From: Pelolinea submarina
Lineage (GTDB): Bacteria; Chloroflexota; Anaerolineae; Anaerolineales; Anaerolineaceae
Reading direction: 5' to 3'
Assembly (NCBI RefSeq): GCF_003966975.1
Contig: NZ_AP018437.1
Location: forward strand, 434,001-498,000
DNA length: 64,000 nt
The notes beneath the pieces were generated by a model. It made no database searches. It was not told where the DNA came from and worked only from the letters and a program-made list of their open reading frames with translations. This document shows, piece by piece, positions 8,981-15,803 of this stretch (positions within the stretch are counted from its first letter, which is position 1; every line of letters begins with the position of its first letter). Made by a program: the position numbers and the translations under genes.

Positions 8981-10120
8981 ATGTATAAACGATTTTATGA
9001 ACCACTTGATAATCGACTTGCACCTAACAAAGTGCTAGTGATATATGGCCCACGCAGGGTTGGAAAAACCACCTTGTTGAGGAATTACTTAGATCACACC
9101 TCCTTGAAATACAAACTGGATTCAGGTGATAACATTCAAACTCAACAGGTCTTGGGTTCTCAAGATTTCAGTCAGATATTGCCGTATGCGGAAGGCTACC
9201 AATTAATCGCCATTGATGAGGCCCAAAATATTCCTAACATCGGCATGGGATTGAAAATCATTGTCGATCAGATTCCGGATATCAGAGTAATTGTCACAGG
9301 ATCCTCATCCTTTGAATTGGCAGGGCAGATTGGTGAACCCCTTACCGGCAGGAAAACTACGCTGAACCTCTACCCTTTAGCGCAGACTGAATTAGCGGAT
9401 CAATATAATCACTTCGAACTTAAACAGAAACTTCCGGACTTTTTAATTTTTGGCTCTTACCCGGAGGTTTTAACAGCGGATACAAAACAGTCCCGTATAA
9501 AAGTACTAACAGAAATTGCGAATTCTTATTTATTGAAAGATATTCTGACGTTCGATCGAATAAAAAGCTCACGGATTTTATGGGATTTATTAAAGTTGTT
9601 ATCTTTCCAAGTGGGCAGCGAAGTCTCAATTTCTGAACTTGCCACGCAATTGGGTGTGGATGTGAAGACTATCAAACGTTATTTGGACTTGCTGGAGAAA
9701 GCATTTGTTATCTGTCGACTGAATGGGTTCAGTCGCAATTTGCGCCAGGAAGTGACCAATAAATCCAAATATTATTTTTGGGATAACGGTATTCGGAACG
9801 CCGTGATTGCCCAATTTAACAATCTTGACCAACGGAATGATTGCGGTGCTTTGTGGGAAAATTTCTTCATGATGGAGCGCGAAAAATTCCGGGCGTACCA
9901 TTCAATCGTTTCTAACGTATATTTCTGGCGCACGTATCAACAACAGGAAATTGACCTTGTCGAAGAACGCGAGGGGAAACTGTTTGCCTACGAATGTAAA
10001 TGGTCCCCCAAAAAGAAAGTTTTAGCCCCCTCAGTCTGGAAAGAAAATTACCCAACCTCTGAATTTCAGGTTGTTAATCCTGATAACTATCAGGATTTTA
10101 TTATGACTTTAGTCAGTTGA
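8981..10120 (+). CDS. AAA ATPase with DUF4143 domain
   Basis: A 379-residue member of the AAA_14/DUF4143 group. Walker A is GPRRVGKT at residues 23-30, Walker B is LIAIDEAQ with Asp79-Glu80, and TGSSSFEL near residue 110 is a sensor-type segment. A winged-helix-like middle region (SISELATQLGVDVKTIKRY) is followed by a C-terminal DUF4143 domain with the nuclease-like strand pattern EIDLVEEREGKLFAYECKW. Known family: widespread, often on accessory DNA, biochemical role unsettled. Its GC content is visibly lower than that of the neighbours, and an IS200 element begins about 25 bases after the stop, both consistent with horizontal acquisition. Confidence 0.88.
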   Translation: MYKRFYEPLDNRLAPNKVLVIYGPRRVGKTTLLRNYLDHTSLKYKLDSGDNIQTQQVLGSQDFSQILPYAEGYQLIAIDEAQNIPNIGMGLKIIVDQIPDIRVIVTGSSSFELAGQIGEPLTGRKTTLNLYPLAQTELADQYNHFELKQKLPDFLIFGSYPEVLTADTKQSRIKVLTEIANSYLLKDILTFDRIKSSRILWDLLKLLSFQVGSEVSISELATQLGVDVKTIKRYLDLLEKAFVICRLNGFSRNLRQEVTNKSKYYFWDNGIRNAVIAQFNNLDQRNDCGALWENFFMMEREKFRAYHSIVSNVYFWRTYQQQEIDLVEEREGKLFAYECKWSPKKKVLAPSVWKENYPTSEFQVVNPDNYQDFIMTLVS

Positions 10121-10146
10121 ACGAGCGAAGCGAGAGAAACAGAAAA

Positions 10147-10165
10147 CCACCCGCTATGCGGGTGG
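10147..10165 (+). repeat. Left-end subterminal hairpin of the IS200 element
   Basis: An 8-bp perfect stem with a TAT loop. It has the same core (CCACCCG/CGGGTGG) as the right-end hairpin, the arrangement recognised by TnpA in this family. Confidence 0.75.
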
Positions 10166-10250
10166 AAAATAAGAGGTTAAACCACAAATCACCTAAATAG
10201 CTAGAATAGTGGATGTTCAGGCCACAAACATAGCAGAAGAAGGTGATTTG

Positions 10251-10706
10251 ATGGTAAATACAACAAATAGTTTATCGCATACAAAGTGGATGTGTAAATA
10301 TCATATCGTATTTACACCGAAGTACAGGCGAAAAATAATCTATAACGAGTACAAGGAAAGCATAGGGGAAATACTGAGGCAACTATGCGGATACAAGGGG
10401 GTAGAGGTGATCGAAGGGCATTTGATGGTCGATCATGTACATATGTTGGTAAGTATTCCGCCGAAGATAAGTGTGTCGAGTTTCATGGGATACCTGAAGG
10501 GGAAAAGTGCATTGATGATCTTCGACAAACACGCGAATTTGAAGTACAAATTTGGGAATCGGCATTTCTGGGCAGAAGGGTACTATGTGAGCACAGTAGG
10601 ATTGAATGAAGCAACGATCAAGAAATATATCGAAGAGCAAGAGAAGCACGATATAGCGCTGGATAAATTGAGTGTGAGAGAATATGAAAACCCCTTCAAG
10701 GGGTAG
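10251..10706 (+). CDS. tnpA: IS200-family Y1 transposase TnpA
   Basis: A 151-residue single-strand DNA transposase. The HUH motif is DHVHMLV (His62 and His64) and the catalytic tyrosine is most likely Tyr126 in IKKYIEEQ, on the C-terminal helix; the preceding FWAEGYYVSTVGLNE is strongly conserved in the family. The ATG at 10251 is preferred over an upstream ATG at 10209 because GAAGGTGA lies just before it and the protein then begins as the family does. The stop codon lies within an ACCCCTTCAAGGGGT hairpin. It appears functional. Confidence 0.95.
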   Translation: MVNTTNSLSHTKWMCKYHIVFTPKYRRKIIYNEYKESIGEILRQLCGYKGVEVIEGHLMVDHVHMLVSIPPKISVSSFMGYLKGKSALMIFDKHANLKYKFGNRHFWAEGYYVSTVGLNEATIKKYIEEQEKHDIALDKLSVREYENPFKG

Positions 10707-10822
10707 CAGGTAATACGGAAGTCCCTTTAGGGACAAGCGAAAGAGGTAAAGGCAAAGTGGCTTGAACGAAAGTGAAAGCCAGCGTCTTGAGACGCTGGCC
10801 AGTATTAGAGGCTTATAGCCTC
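10690..10822 (+). ncRNA. Candidate structured RNA in the 3' part of the IS200 element
   Basis: Between the transposase stop and the right end there is a string of perfect hairpins: 10690-10704 (overlapping the stop codon), 10721-10734 (GTCCCT/AGGGAC), 10779-10798 (CCAGCGTC/GACGCTGG with a TTGA loop) and 10808-10822 (GAGGCT/AGCCTC). The linker 10735-10778 is purine-rich and could pair GGCTT with AAGCC in competition with the third hairpin. This is more structure than transposition ends need, and it suggests a transposon-encoded RNA or a strong 3' structure that limits read-through. The function is unknown. Confidence 0.45.
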
Positions 10823-10830
10823 AGAACAAA

Positions 10831-10849
10831 CCACCCGTTTGACGGGTGG
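10831..10849 (+). repeat. Right-end subterminal hairpin of the IS200 element
   Basis: An 8-bp stem with a TTG loop, followed by TTTTGATT. It pairs functionally with the left-end hairpin and could also act as a terminator because of the T run that follows. Confidence 0.75.
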
Positions 10850-10971
10850 TTTTGATTAGTTCTATCGAAATCCAGATCTGATTTATCGGAATATCCTAAT
10901 GCAACCTGTGTATCGGAACCAATCAGGGTTAGGATGACTTGGACATCTTGGAGATCGTAATTGGGCTTCCT

Positions 10972-11077
10972 GCCCCCCTCCCAGCCTCCCCTAAAGTCGC
11001 CAGACTTTAGGGGAGGAGTAAAGGTGCTGATTTCTCCCCTATTTTGGAACAAAAATGGGGAAGGTCAGGAGGGGGCT
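10972..11077. repeat. C-rich/G-rich hairpin repeat, copy 2
   Basis: It has nearly the same layout as the copy at 2906-3012: CCCCCCTCCCAGCCTCCCC arm, inner hairpin AAAGTCGCCAGACTTT, then AGGAGTAAA, a second hairpin and the AGGTCAGGAGGGGGCT arm. It ends 50 bases before the DUF559 gene. The stretch 10855-10971 before it, between the insertion sequence and the repeat, holds no gene that can be supported. Confidence 0.75.
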
Positions 11078-11127
11078 AAAGGCGTACAATATTTCACAAA
11101 CCAATCATCACAGCACACGAGGGGAAT

Positions 11128-11511
11128 ATGTCCGATCACACTTATCCACACACCGCCCGTTTCGCGCACGACCTGCGTGCCAACCCCACCCTTGCCGAAA
11201 TTCGTCTGTGGTCCGTGCTGCGCAAACGCCAGCGTGCCGGAATCCGCTTCCGCCGCCAGCATGCCATTGGCCCCTTCGTGGTCGACTTCTGCGCCCCGCG
11301 CCTCAAGCTCGTCATCGAAGTGGACGGCGGACAGCACGTAGACCTGCACGAATATGACCAGCGGCGTACTGCCTACCTGGCCGCTCACGGCTACCGCGTC
11401 CTACGCTTTTGGAATAATCAGATAATGGATGACCTGAATGCCGTTGTCATCACGATCGAGAATGCCGTCGACAAATTGATAGAAGAGAAAAATAACCACA
11501 CCAAAGAATAA
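11128..11511 (+). CDS. DUF559 (Vsr-like) endonuclease-domain protein
   Basis: A 127-residue single-domain protein. It has the PD-(D/E)XK-like core of DUF559: Glu24 in PTLAEIRLW, then FVVDFCAPRLKLVIEVDG with Asp53, Glu64 and Asp66, and a C-terminal strand YRVLRFWNNQI. Known family: related to very-short-patch-repair nucleases, function mostly undefined. It is bracketed by two copies of the same hairpin repeat, 50 bases upstream and 28 bases downstream. No Shine-Dalgarno stronger than GAGGGGAAT is visible before the ATG. It may act in DNA mismatch or element-related cleavage; that is inference only. Confidence 0.85.
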   Translation: MSDHTYPHTARFAHDLRANPTLAEIRLWSVLRKRQRAGIRFRRQHAIGPFVVDFCAPRLKLVIEVDGGQHVDLHEYDQRRTAYLAAHGYRVLRFWNNQIMDDLNAVVITIENAVDKLIEEKNNHTKE

Positions 11512-11539
11512 AAAATTACCACGAATAATAATTACCAAG

Positions 11540-11583
11540 CTCCTCCCCTATTTCGTAGAAATGGGGGAGGCTGGGAAGGGGCT
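11540..11583. repeat. C-rich/G-rich hairpin repeat, half copy 3
   Basis: CTCCTCCCC, a short hairpin TATTTCGTAGAAATG, then GGGGGAGGCTGGGAAGGGG: only the right half of the element is present. It lies immediately downstream of the DUF559 gene. Confidence 0.65.
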
Positions 11584-11700
11584 GGGAGGTTGGGTAGGGG
11601 TGGGAGAGTAGTCTTTCAATAACCTGTCTTGAAAATAACATCATTTATTTCATAAATATCGTGTAAAATAACAGCCTACTTCTATTCACAGAAAGCAGGC

Positions 11701-12372
11701 GTGTCTATGACCGATTCCACCCGCAAATACTGGCAGTATGCCCTTTGGCTGGCCATCATCACCATCTTCTACAACATCCTTGAAGGACTGGTGTCCATCT
11801 ACTTCGGCGCCTCGGACGAGACCCTGACCCTGTTCGGCTTCGGGGTGGACTCGTTCATCGAAGTGCTGTCCGGCGCGGGCATCCTGGCCATGGTGCTGCG
11901 CATCCGCCAGAACCCCGATACCTCCCGCTCGCAATTCGAGCAGACCGCCCTGCGCATCACCGGCGCGGCCTTCTACATCCTGGCCGTCGGGCTGGGCGTC
12001 AGCGCAATCTATAACCTGTTCACTGTGCACCAGCCCGAAACGACCCTGCCGGGATTGATCATCTCCTTGATTTCCATTGCCACCATGTGGGCGTTGGTGA
12101 GTGCCAAGCGCAAGGTCGGCCGCGCGCTGGATTCCGCTCCCATCCTGGCGGACGCCAACTGCACCATGGTGTGCATCTACATGTCGCTGGTGCTGCTGGC
12201 TTCCAGCCTGATCTACCAGCTGACCGGCTTCGGCCTGGTGGACAGCCTGGGCGCTTTCGGCCTGATCTACTTCTCGGTCAACGAAGGCCGCGAAGCCTTT
12301 GAGAAAGCGGCCGGCATGGAATGCGGCTGCGGGTGTGAAGGCGAATGTGAGGACTGCACCGAAACGCATTAA
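11701..12372 (+). CDS. CDF-like cation transporter with cysteine-rich tail
   Basis: A 223-residue inner-membrane protein with about six hydrophobic segments, resembling the cation diffusion facilitator fold. The usual HxxxD pairs are altered: the second helix carries GVDSFIEVLSG and the fifth carries ADANCTMVCIYMS, a Cys-xxx-Cys arrangement. The cytoplasmic C-terminus ends in MECGCGCEGECEDC with six cysteines, which suggests binding of a thiophilic metal. The GTG at 11701 or the ATG at 11707 could start it; neither has a strong ribosome site. The exported metal cannot be told from sequence. Confidence 0.8.
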   Translation: MSMTDSTRKYWQYALWLAIITIFYNILEGLVSIYFGASDETLTLFGFGVDSFIEVLSGAGILAMVLRIRQNPDTSRSQFEQTALRITGAAFYILAVGLGVSAIYNLFTVHQPETTLPGLIISLISIATMWALVSAKRKVGRALDSAPILADANCTMVCIYMSLVLLASSLIYQLTGFGLVDSLGAFGLIYFSVNEGREAFEKAAGMECGCGCEGECEDCTETH

Positions 12373-12440
12373 TAGATGTTTAATAGAATATCTTCCTGCT
12401 TTATGTAAAATTAAATAAATTCTGCAATGCAGGAGCTTGA

Positions 12441-12824
12441 ATGGATAGCAGCAAAAAATCCCCGCAAACCATCGATGAGTACATGACAGGTTTCCCCGCG
12501 CAAGCGCAGGCCATCATGCAGCGTATGCGCGACCTGATCCATGAGATCGCGCCCGAAGCAACCGAAAAGATCAGCTACGGCATCCCTACATTCGTGCTGG
12601 GCCAGAACCTGGTGCACTTCGCGGCTTACCAAAACCACATCGGTTTTTACCCCTCTTCCAGCGGTATTGCCCACTTCGAGGAAGAACTGAGGGATTACGA
12701 GACTTCCAAAGGTACGGTGCGTTTCCCCCTGGATAAGCCCATCCCCTACGATCTGGTGCGTCGTATCACTGAATTCCGCGTGGCCGAGAATCGCGTACGC
12801 GCCAAGGCCAAAAAATCCAAGTGA
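12441..12824 (+). CDS. DUF1801 (YdhG-like) protein
   Basis: A 127-residue cytoplasmic protein. The conserved DUF1801 pattern is visible: TIDEYMTGFP at the N-terminus, PEATEKISYGIPTF in the middle, then NHIGFYPSSSGI and GTVRFPLDKPIPYDLV. Known family: small alpha/beta proteins, some described as iron chaperone-like; no activity is certain. CAGGAG lies upstream of the ATG. It is followed directly by a repeat copy that separates it from the convergent LysE gene. Confidence 0.85.
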   Translation: MDSSKKSPQTIDEYMTGFPAQAQAIMQRMRDLIHEIAPEATEKISYGIPTFVLGQNLVHFAAYQNHIGFYPSSSGIAHFEEELRDYETSKGTVRFPLDKPIPYDLVRRITEFRVAENRVRAKAKKSK

Positions 12825-12830
12825 ATCTAT

Positions 12831-12903
12831 CTCCTCCCCTAAAATCGAAGATTTTGGGGGAGGCCGGGAGGGGGCACAAAAATGGGGGAGGTCAGGAGGG
12901 GCT
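12831..12903. repeat. C-rich/G-rich hairpin repeat, copy 4
   Basis: It carries two G-rich right arms in succession (GGGGGAGGCCGGGAGGGGGC and GGGGGAGGTCAGGAGGGGCT) after a CTCCTCCCC arm and the inner palindrome AAAATCGAAGATTTT. It fills almost the whole gap between two convergent genes and touches the stop codon of the LysE gene. Confidence 0.7.
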
Positions 12904-13489
12904 ATTTGATCAACCCGGCGATAGCGGTGTAGATCAGCAGACCACCCATAATGCCGTTGAAGACCTTGTAGTGCTTTTGCGCCAGGCTGCGGAAGAGCGT
13001 ACCGCCCAAAGCCCACAGGCTGGTTCCCATGAAGGTGACGAACACCAAAAACAGCGCGAACAGCACCACCATGAAGAAGTCCTTGGAAAAATCGCTGACG
13101 AACAGCGAAAAGACCGAGATGGCAAACAGGATGGCTTTGACGTTCATAAACTGCATGGTAAAGCCGAACCAGAAGCGGTTGGTGGAGCTGCCTTCCTTGC
13201 CGTCATTCATCGGCCCGGAACGCAGGATGCGGAAAGCCAGGTAGAACATGTACACGGCTGCCAGGATCTTGAGCCACTTGCCTGAAGCCGGAATGAGGTT
13301 GGCCATGAACAGATTGAGCATGCCCGCGCTCAGCGCGATGATGGCGAACCCGCACAGGATGCCGCCGATAAAACGCAGGATGCTGCGGTAACCGTAGCGC
13401 ATGCCGTTGGTCATGGACATGATATTGTTGGGACCGGGGGTGAACGAGACCACAAAGATATAAGTCAGCAGCGGGATAATACCGTTCAT
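12902..13489 (-). CDS. LysE/RhtB-family exporter
   Basis: A 195-residue inner-membrane protein with about six transmembrane segments. The N-terminal FVVSFTPGPNNIMSMTNG is the family hallmark near residues 13-30. Known role of the family: export of amino acids or similar small metabolites; the substrate is not predictable. AGGAGAATTTC precedes the ATG. The gene is divergent from the TPR gene with only 68 bases between, so the promoters overlap or abut. Its stop lies at the edge of a repeat. Confidence 0.9.
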   Translation of the reverse strand: MNGIIPLLTYIFVVSFTPGPNNIMSMTNGMRYGYRSILRFIGGILCGFAIIALSAGMLNLFMANLIPASGKWLKILAAVYMFYLAFRILRSGPMNDGKEGSSTNRFWFGFTMQFMNVKAILFAISVFSLFVSDFSKDFFMVVLFALFLVFVTFMGTSLWALGGTLFRSLAQKHYKVFNGIMGGLLIYTAIAGLIK

Positions 13490-13544
13490 GAAATTCTCCT
13501 GAATCGTTAATGCGAATCTAAACTTGCCTGGATAAAATCACCTT

Positions 13545-13550
13545 TATACT
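13545..13550 (+). promoter_or_regulatory. Likely -10 box of a leaderless transcript
   Basis: TATACT ends 7 bases before the ATG at 13558, and there is no ribosome-binding sequence between. A TTGCCT lies 15 bases upstream, so the -35 match is imperfect. The geometry equals that seen at 8969-8981. Confidence 0.4.
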
Positions 13551-13557
13551 ACTAAAA

Positions 13558-13962
13558 ATGGATAAAAAGAAAATGTCTTTCCCGGAACCTGTCAACGAAG
13601 TGATGCGTCTTTGTGTACTGGGCACTCAAGCCGAGTACGCCGGCCGCCCCGATGAGGCGGCCGAGTTCTACCGACAGGCCTGGCGCGCGGCGTGCGACGA
13701 TTATGAAGCCTGCCTGGCGGCCCACTATGTGGCGCGCATCCAGGACAGCCCCGAACTGGCCCTGCACTGGAACGAGATCGCGCTAGCGCGTGCGGAATCC
13801 TCGCAGGACGAGCGCGTCCTCCCCTTCTATCCATCGCTGTACGTCAACCTGGGCCGTTCATACGAACTACTGGGCCATATGCAGCAGGCGGAAGAGTTCT
13901 ACCGGCGCGCGTCGGAATTGGGGTTGGACCACGATAACTTAAATTTAGGGACAATCCGTTGA
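13558..13962 (+). CDS. Small TPR-repeat protein
   Basis: A 134-residue soluble helical protein with at least two tetratricopeptide-like repeats: AEYAGRPDEAAEFYRQAWRA at the N-terminus and SLYVNLGRSYELLGHMQQAEEFYRRAS near the C-terminus. Such repeats bind partner proteins; no partner is obvious in the neighbourhood. It is divergent from the LysE gene and 39 bases upstream of the isochorismatase-like gene. Confidence 0.75.
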   Translation: MDKKKMSFPEPVNEVMRLCVLGTQAEYAGRPDEAAEFYRQAWRAACDDYEACLAAHYVARIQDSPELALHWNEIALARAESSQDERVLPFYPSLYVNLGRSYELLGHMQQAEEFYRRASELGLDHDNLNLGTIR

Positions 13963-14001
13963 ATGATGGTATAAAATCATAAGGAAAAGGATACGCTCTG
14001 T

Positions 14002-14562
14002 ATGGAAAAACTACCCGGCAACACAGTTTTACTGCTCATCGATGTTCAGAAGGGCTTTGACGAACCGATCTGGGGTCAACGCAACAACCCCGGCGCGGAA
14101 GAAAACATGGCCCGCTTATTGAAAGCCTGGCGTACCACTAACCGCCACGTTATATTTGTAAAACATCTCTCGGTTTATCCTGATTCTCCTCTAAATAAAG
14201 ATAACCCGGGTTGTGCCATCAAGGAAATTGTAAAACCGCTGGCGGGTGAATTAATTATTTGGAAACACGTCAACAGCGCTTTCATTGGCACCGATCTGGA
14301 GGAAGAATTGCGGCGCAAGGGATACGAAACGCTGGTTATCGTTGGCTTGACCACCCAGTACTGCGTTTCTACCACCGCGCGCATGGCCGGGAATCTGGGT
14401 TTCCACACTTACGTAGTCTCGGACGCCACCGCGGCGTTTGGCCTGACCGGTCCGGATGGACTAGATTACTCCGCCGAGACCGTGCATGCGCTTTCATTGG
14501 CGACCATTCACAATGAGTTCGCCCAGGTGGTGGACACCGGGACGGTTATGAAGGCTTTGTAA
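14002..14562 (+). CDS. Isochorismatase-like cysteine hydrolase
   Basis: A 186-residue protein with the complete catalytic triad of the family: Asp14 in LLLIDVQKGF, Lys in IIWKHVNSAF near residue 92, and Cys in GLTTQYCVSTTARM near residue 120. Known family: hydrolases of amide or vinyl-ether bonds in isochorismate, nicotinamide, carbamoylsarcosine and others; the substrate here is open. AAGGAAAAGGA lies upstream of the ATG. A cupin gene follows 76 bases downstream. Confidence 0.9.
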   Translation: MEKLPGNTVLLLIDVQKGFDEPIWGQRNNPGAEENMARLLKAWRTTNRHVIFVKHLSVYPDSPLNKDNPGCAIKEIVKPLAGELIIWKHVNSAFIGTDLEEELRRKGYETLVIVGLTTQYCVSTTARMAGNLGFHTYVVSDATAAFGLTGPDGLDYSAETVHALSLATIHNEFAQVVDTGTVMKAL

Positions 14563-14638
14563 GTTAATATTGGTCCGGGGAATTTAATTACAGTTACTGG
14601 AAAAATTCATTAAACCCAAATAGACCGAGGAGGCAAAA

Positions 14639-15019
14639 ATGGGTGAACCAAAATCATATCCCTACGTGACCAAGCTGGATGTTAAATATCCGCCTCTGAC
14701 GGTAGTGGACGTTCCCGCTATGGTGGCAGCCTGCACCGATAGCTGGTTCAACCAGACCTTATGCAAGGTGAACGATTCGGTTGCCCGCCTGGGTATTTTC
14801 CAGGGCGAATATCACTGGCACAAGCACGATCGTGACGATGAGTTCTTTTTTGTGCTGGATGGGCATTTGTTGATCGATTTGGAGGAAGAGACCATCGATT
14901 TAGGCGCCTGGCAGGGTTATGTTGTCCCCAAGGGCATTACCCACCGCACACGCGCGCCCGAAAAGGTTATTGTTCTCATGGTAGAAACGGCGGATATCGT
15001 GCCGACGGGTGACGATTGA
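14639..15019 (+). CDS. Cupin-domain protein
   Basis: A 126-residue single cupin. The first cupin motif is GEYHWHKHDRDDEFFFVLDG, giving the HxH...E metal ligands at about residues 60-70, and the second is WQGYVVPKGITHRTRA with a third histidine. It is probably a small metal-binding enzyme or sensor domain. GAGGAGG lies 7 bases upstream of the ATG. The function is unknown; similar stand-alone cupins often act as detoxification or sugar-binding proteins. Confidence 0.88.
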   Translation: MGEPKSYPYVTKLDVKYPPLTVVDVPAMVAACTDSWFNQTLCKVNDSVARLGIFQGEYHWHKHDRDDEFFFVLDGHLLIDLEEETIDLGAWQGYVVPKGITHRTRAPEKVIVLMVETADIVPTGDD

Positions 15020-15084
15020 CCGTTGCATCCCATCCGCTTTTTGCCTGATTACTCAAATGTTTGGATGTTGACGAGGAAAAGGAA

Positions 15085-15657
15085 ATGCGTAAGTTGAAAT
15101 TGCAGGTGCAAATCTCTGTGGACGGTTATGTGGCCGGCCCCGATGGCAGCATGGATTGGATGGTCTGGAATTGGGGCGACGACCTGAATGGGTATGTAGA
15201 CGAGCTGACCGATAGCATCGATACCATCCTGTTGGGCCGCAAGATGGCCGCCGGTTTCATCGATCACTGGTCGCATGTGGCCGGAGATCCATCCGACCCG
15301 GAATATACCGGCGGGCAGAAGATGATGACGGCCCGCAAAATCGTCTATTCTCAAACGGTCAAACAACCCATCTGGAAAGACATGGAAGTAGTTTCCACAG
15401 ACCTGGTGGAGGATGTTGCCCAGCGCAAGGATCAGGACGGCAAAGATATGATTGTCTATGGGGGCGCCTCGCTGGTTTCCGCGCTGATCGGGCACGGCCT
15501 GATCGACGACTTCTACCTGTTCGTCAACCCGGCTTTGGTGGGCGGCGGACTGTCCATTTTCAGCCAGGTGCCGGGTGTTCAAAAGTTGGCTTTGGTTGAG
15601 TCGCGCGCCTTCGAATGCGGCATCGTGCTGCTGCATTACGAATTGGCCTGCAATTGA
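15085..15657 (+). CDS. RibD C-terminal/dihydrofolate reductase-like protein
   Basis: A 190-residue member of the RibD_C superfamily (YyaP/YwjB type). LQVQISVDGYVAGPDGSMDW at the N-terminus, DTILLGRKMAAGF in the middle and GKDMIVYGGASLVSALIGHG are the usual NADPH-fold segments. It is not expected to be the house-keeping DHFR. The ATG at 15085 is chosen over 15061 because GAGGAAAAGGA precedes it and the homologous N-terminus starts there. Confidence 0.85.
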   Translation: MRKLKLQVQISVDGYVAGPDGSMDWMVWNWGDDLNGYVDELTDSIDTILLGRKMAAGFIDHWSHVAGDPSDPEYTGGQKMMTARKIVYSQTVKQPIWKDMEVVSTDLVEDVAQRKDQDGKDMIVYGGASLVSALIGHGLIDDFYLFVNPALVGGGLSIFSQVPGVQKLALVESRAFECGIVLLHYELACN

Positions 15658-15803
15658 TTGCAGGCAGAACATTTCATACCGGCAAAATACATTCCAAATC
15701 TTAAGCTGCAGAAAATCTTCGGTCGGTTTGTTCTGGCCATGCGTGTCTGATCAATTCATAATAAGGGTTATGATTACAGATGTAATCAATTGAGAATAGA
15801 GAA

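Larger units (their letters stand above)
10147..10849 (+). mobile_element. IS200-type insertion sequence (IS200/IS605 family)
   Basis: It is a single-gene element bounded by similar subterminal hairpins: CCACCCGC-TAT-GCGGGTGG at 10147-10165 and CCACCCGT-TTG-ACGGGTGG at 10831-10849, each typical of the DNA hairpins bound by Y1 transposases. It encodes TnpA only; no TnpB is present. Exact cleavage ends cannot be fixed without other copies. It appears complete, as the transposase frame is intact. Confidence 0.85.

Noticed and set aside
10147-10849. IscB/TnpB guide-RNA type (omega RNA) system.
   Set aside because: No TnpB or IscB gene or fragment is present next to the element, so the hairpins were reported only as an unassigned candidate RNA.
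10855-10971. Minus-strand frame reading YDLQDVQVILTLIGSDTQVA between the insertion sequence and the repeat.
   Set aside because: It looks protein-like but has no start, is cut by the repeat and the insertion sequence, and no family was recognised, so it was not listed as a pseudogene.
15675-15800. Possible tRNA or small RNA in the gap before the first lipoprotein gene.
   Set aside because: No cloverleaf, TTC arm or terminator was found; the region is plain AT-rich promoter DNA.
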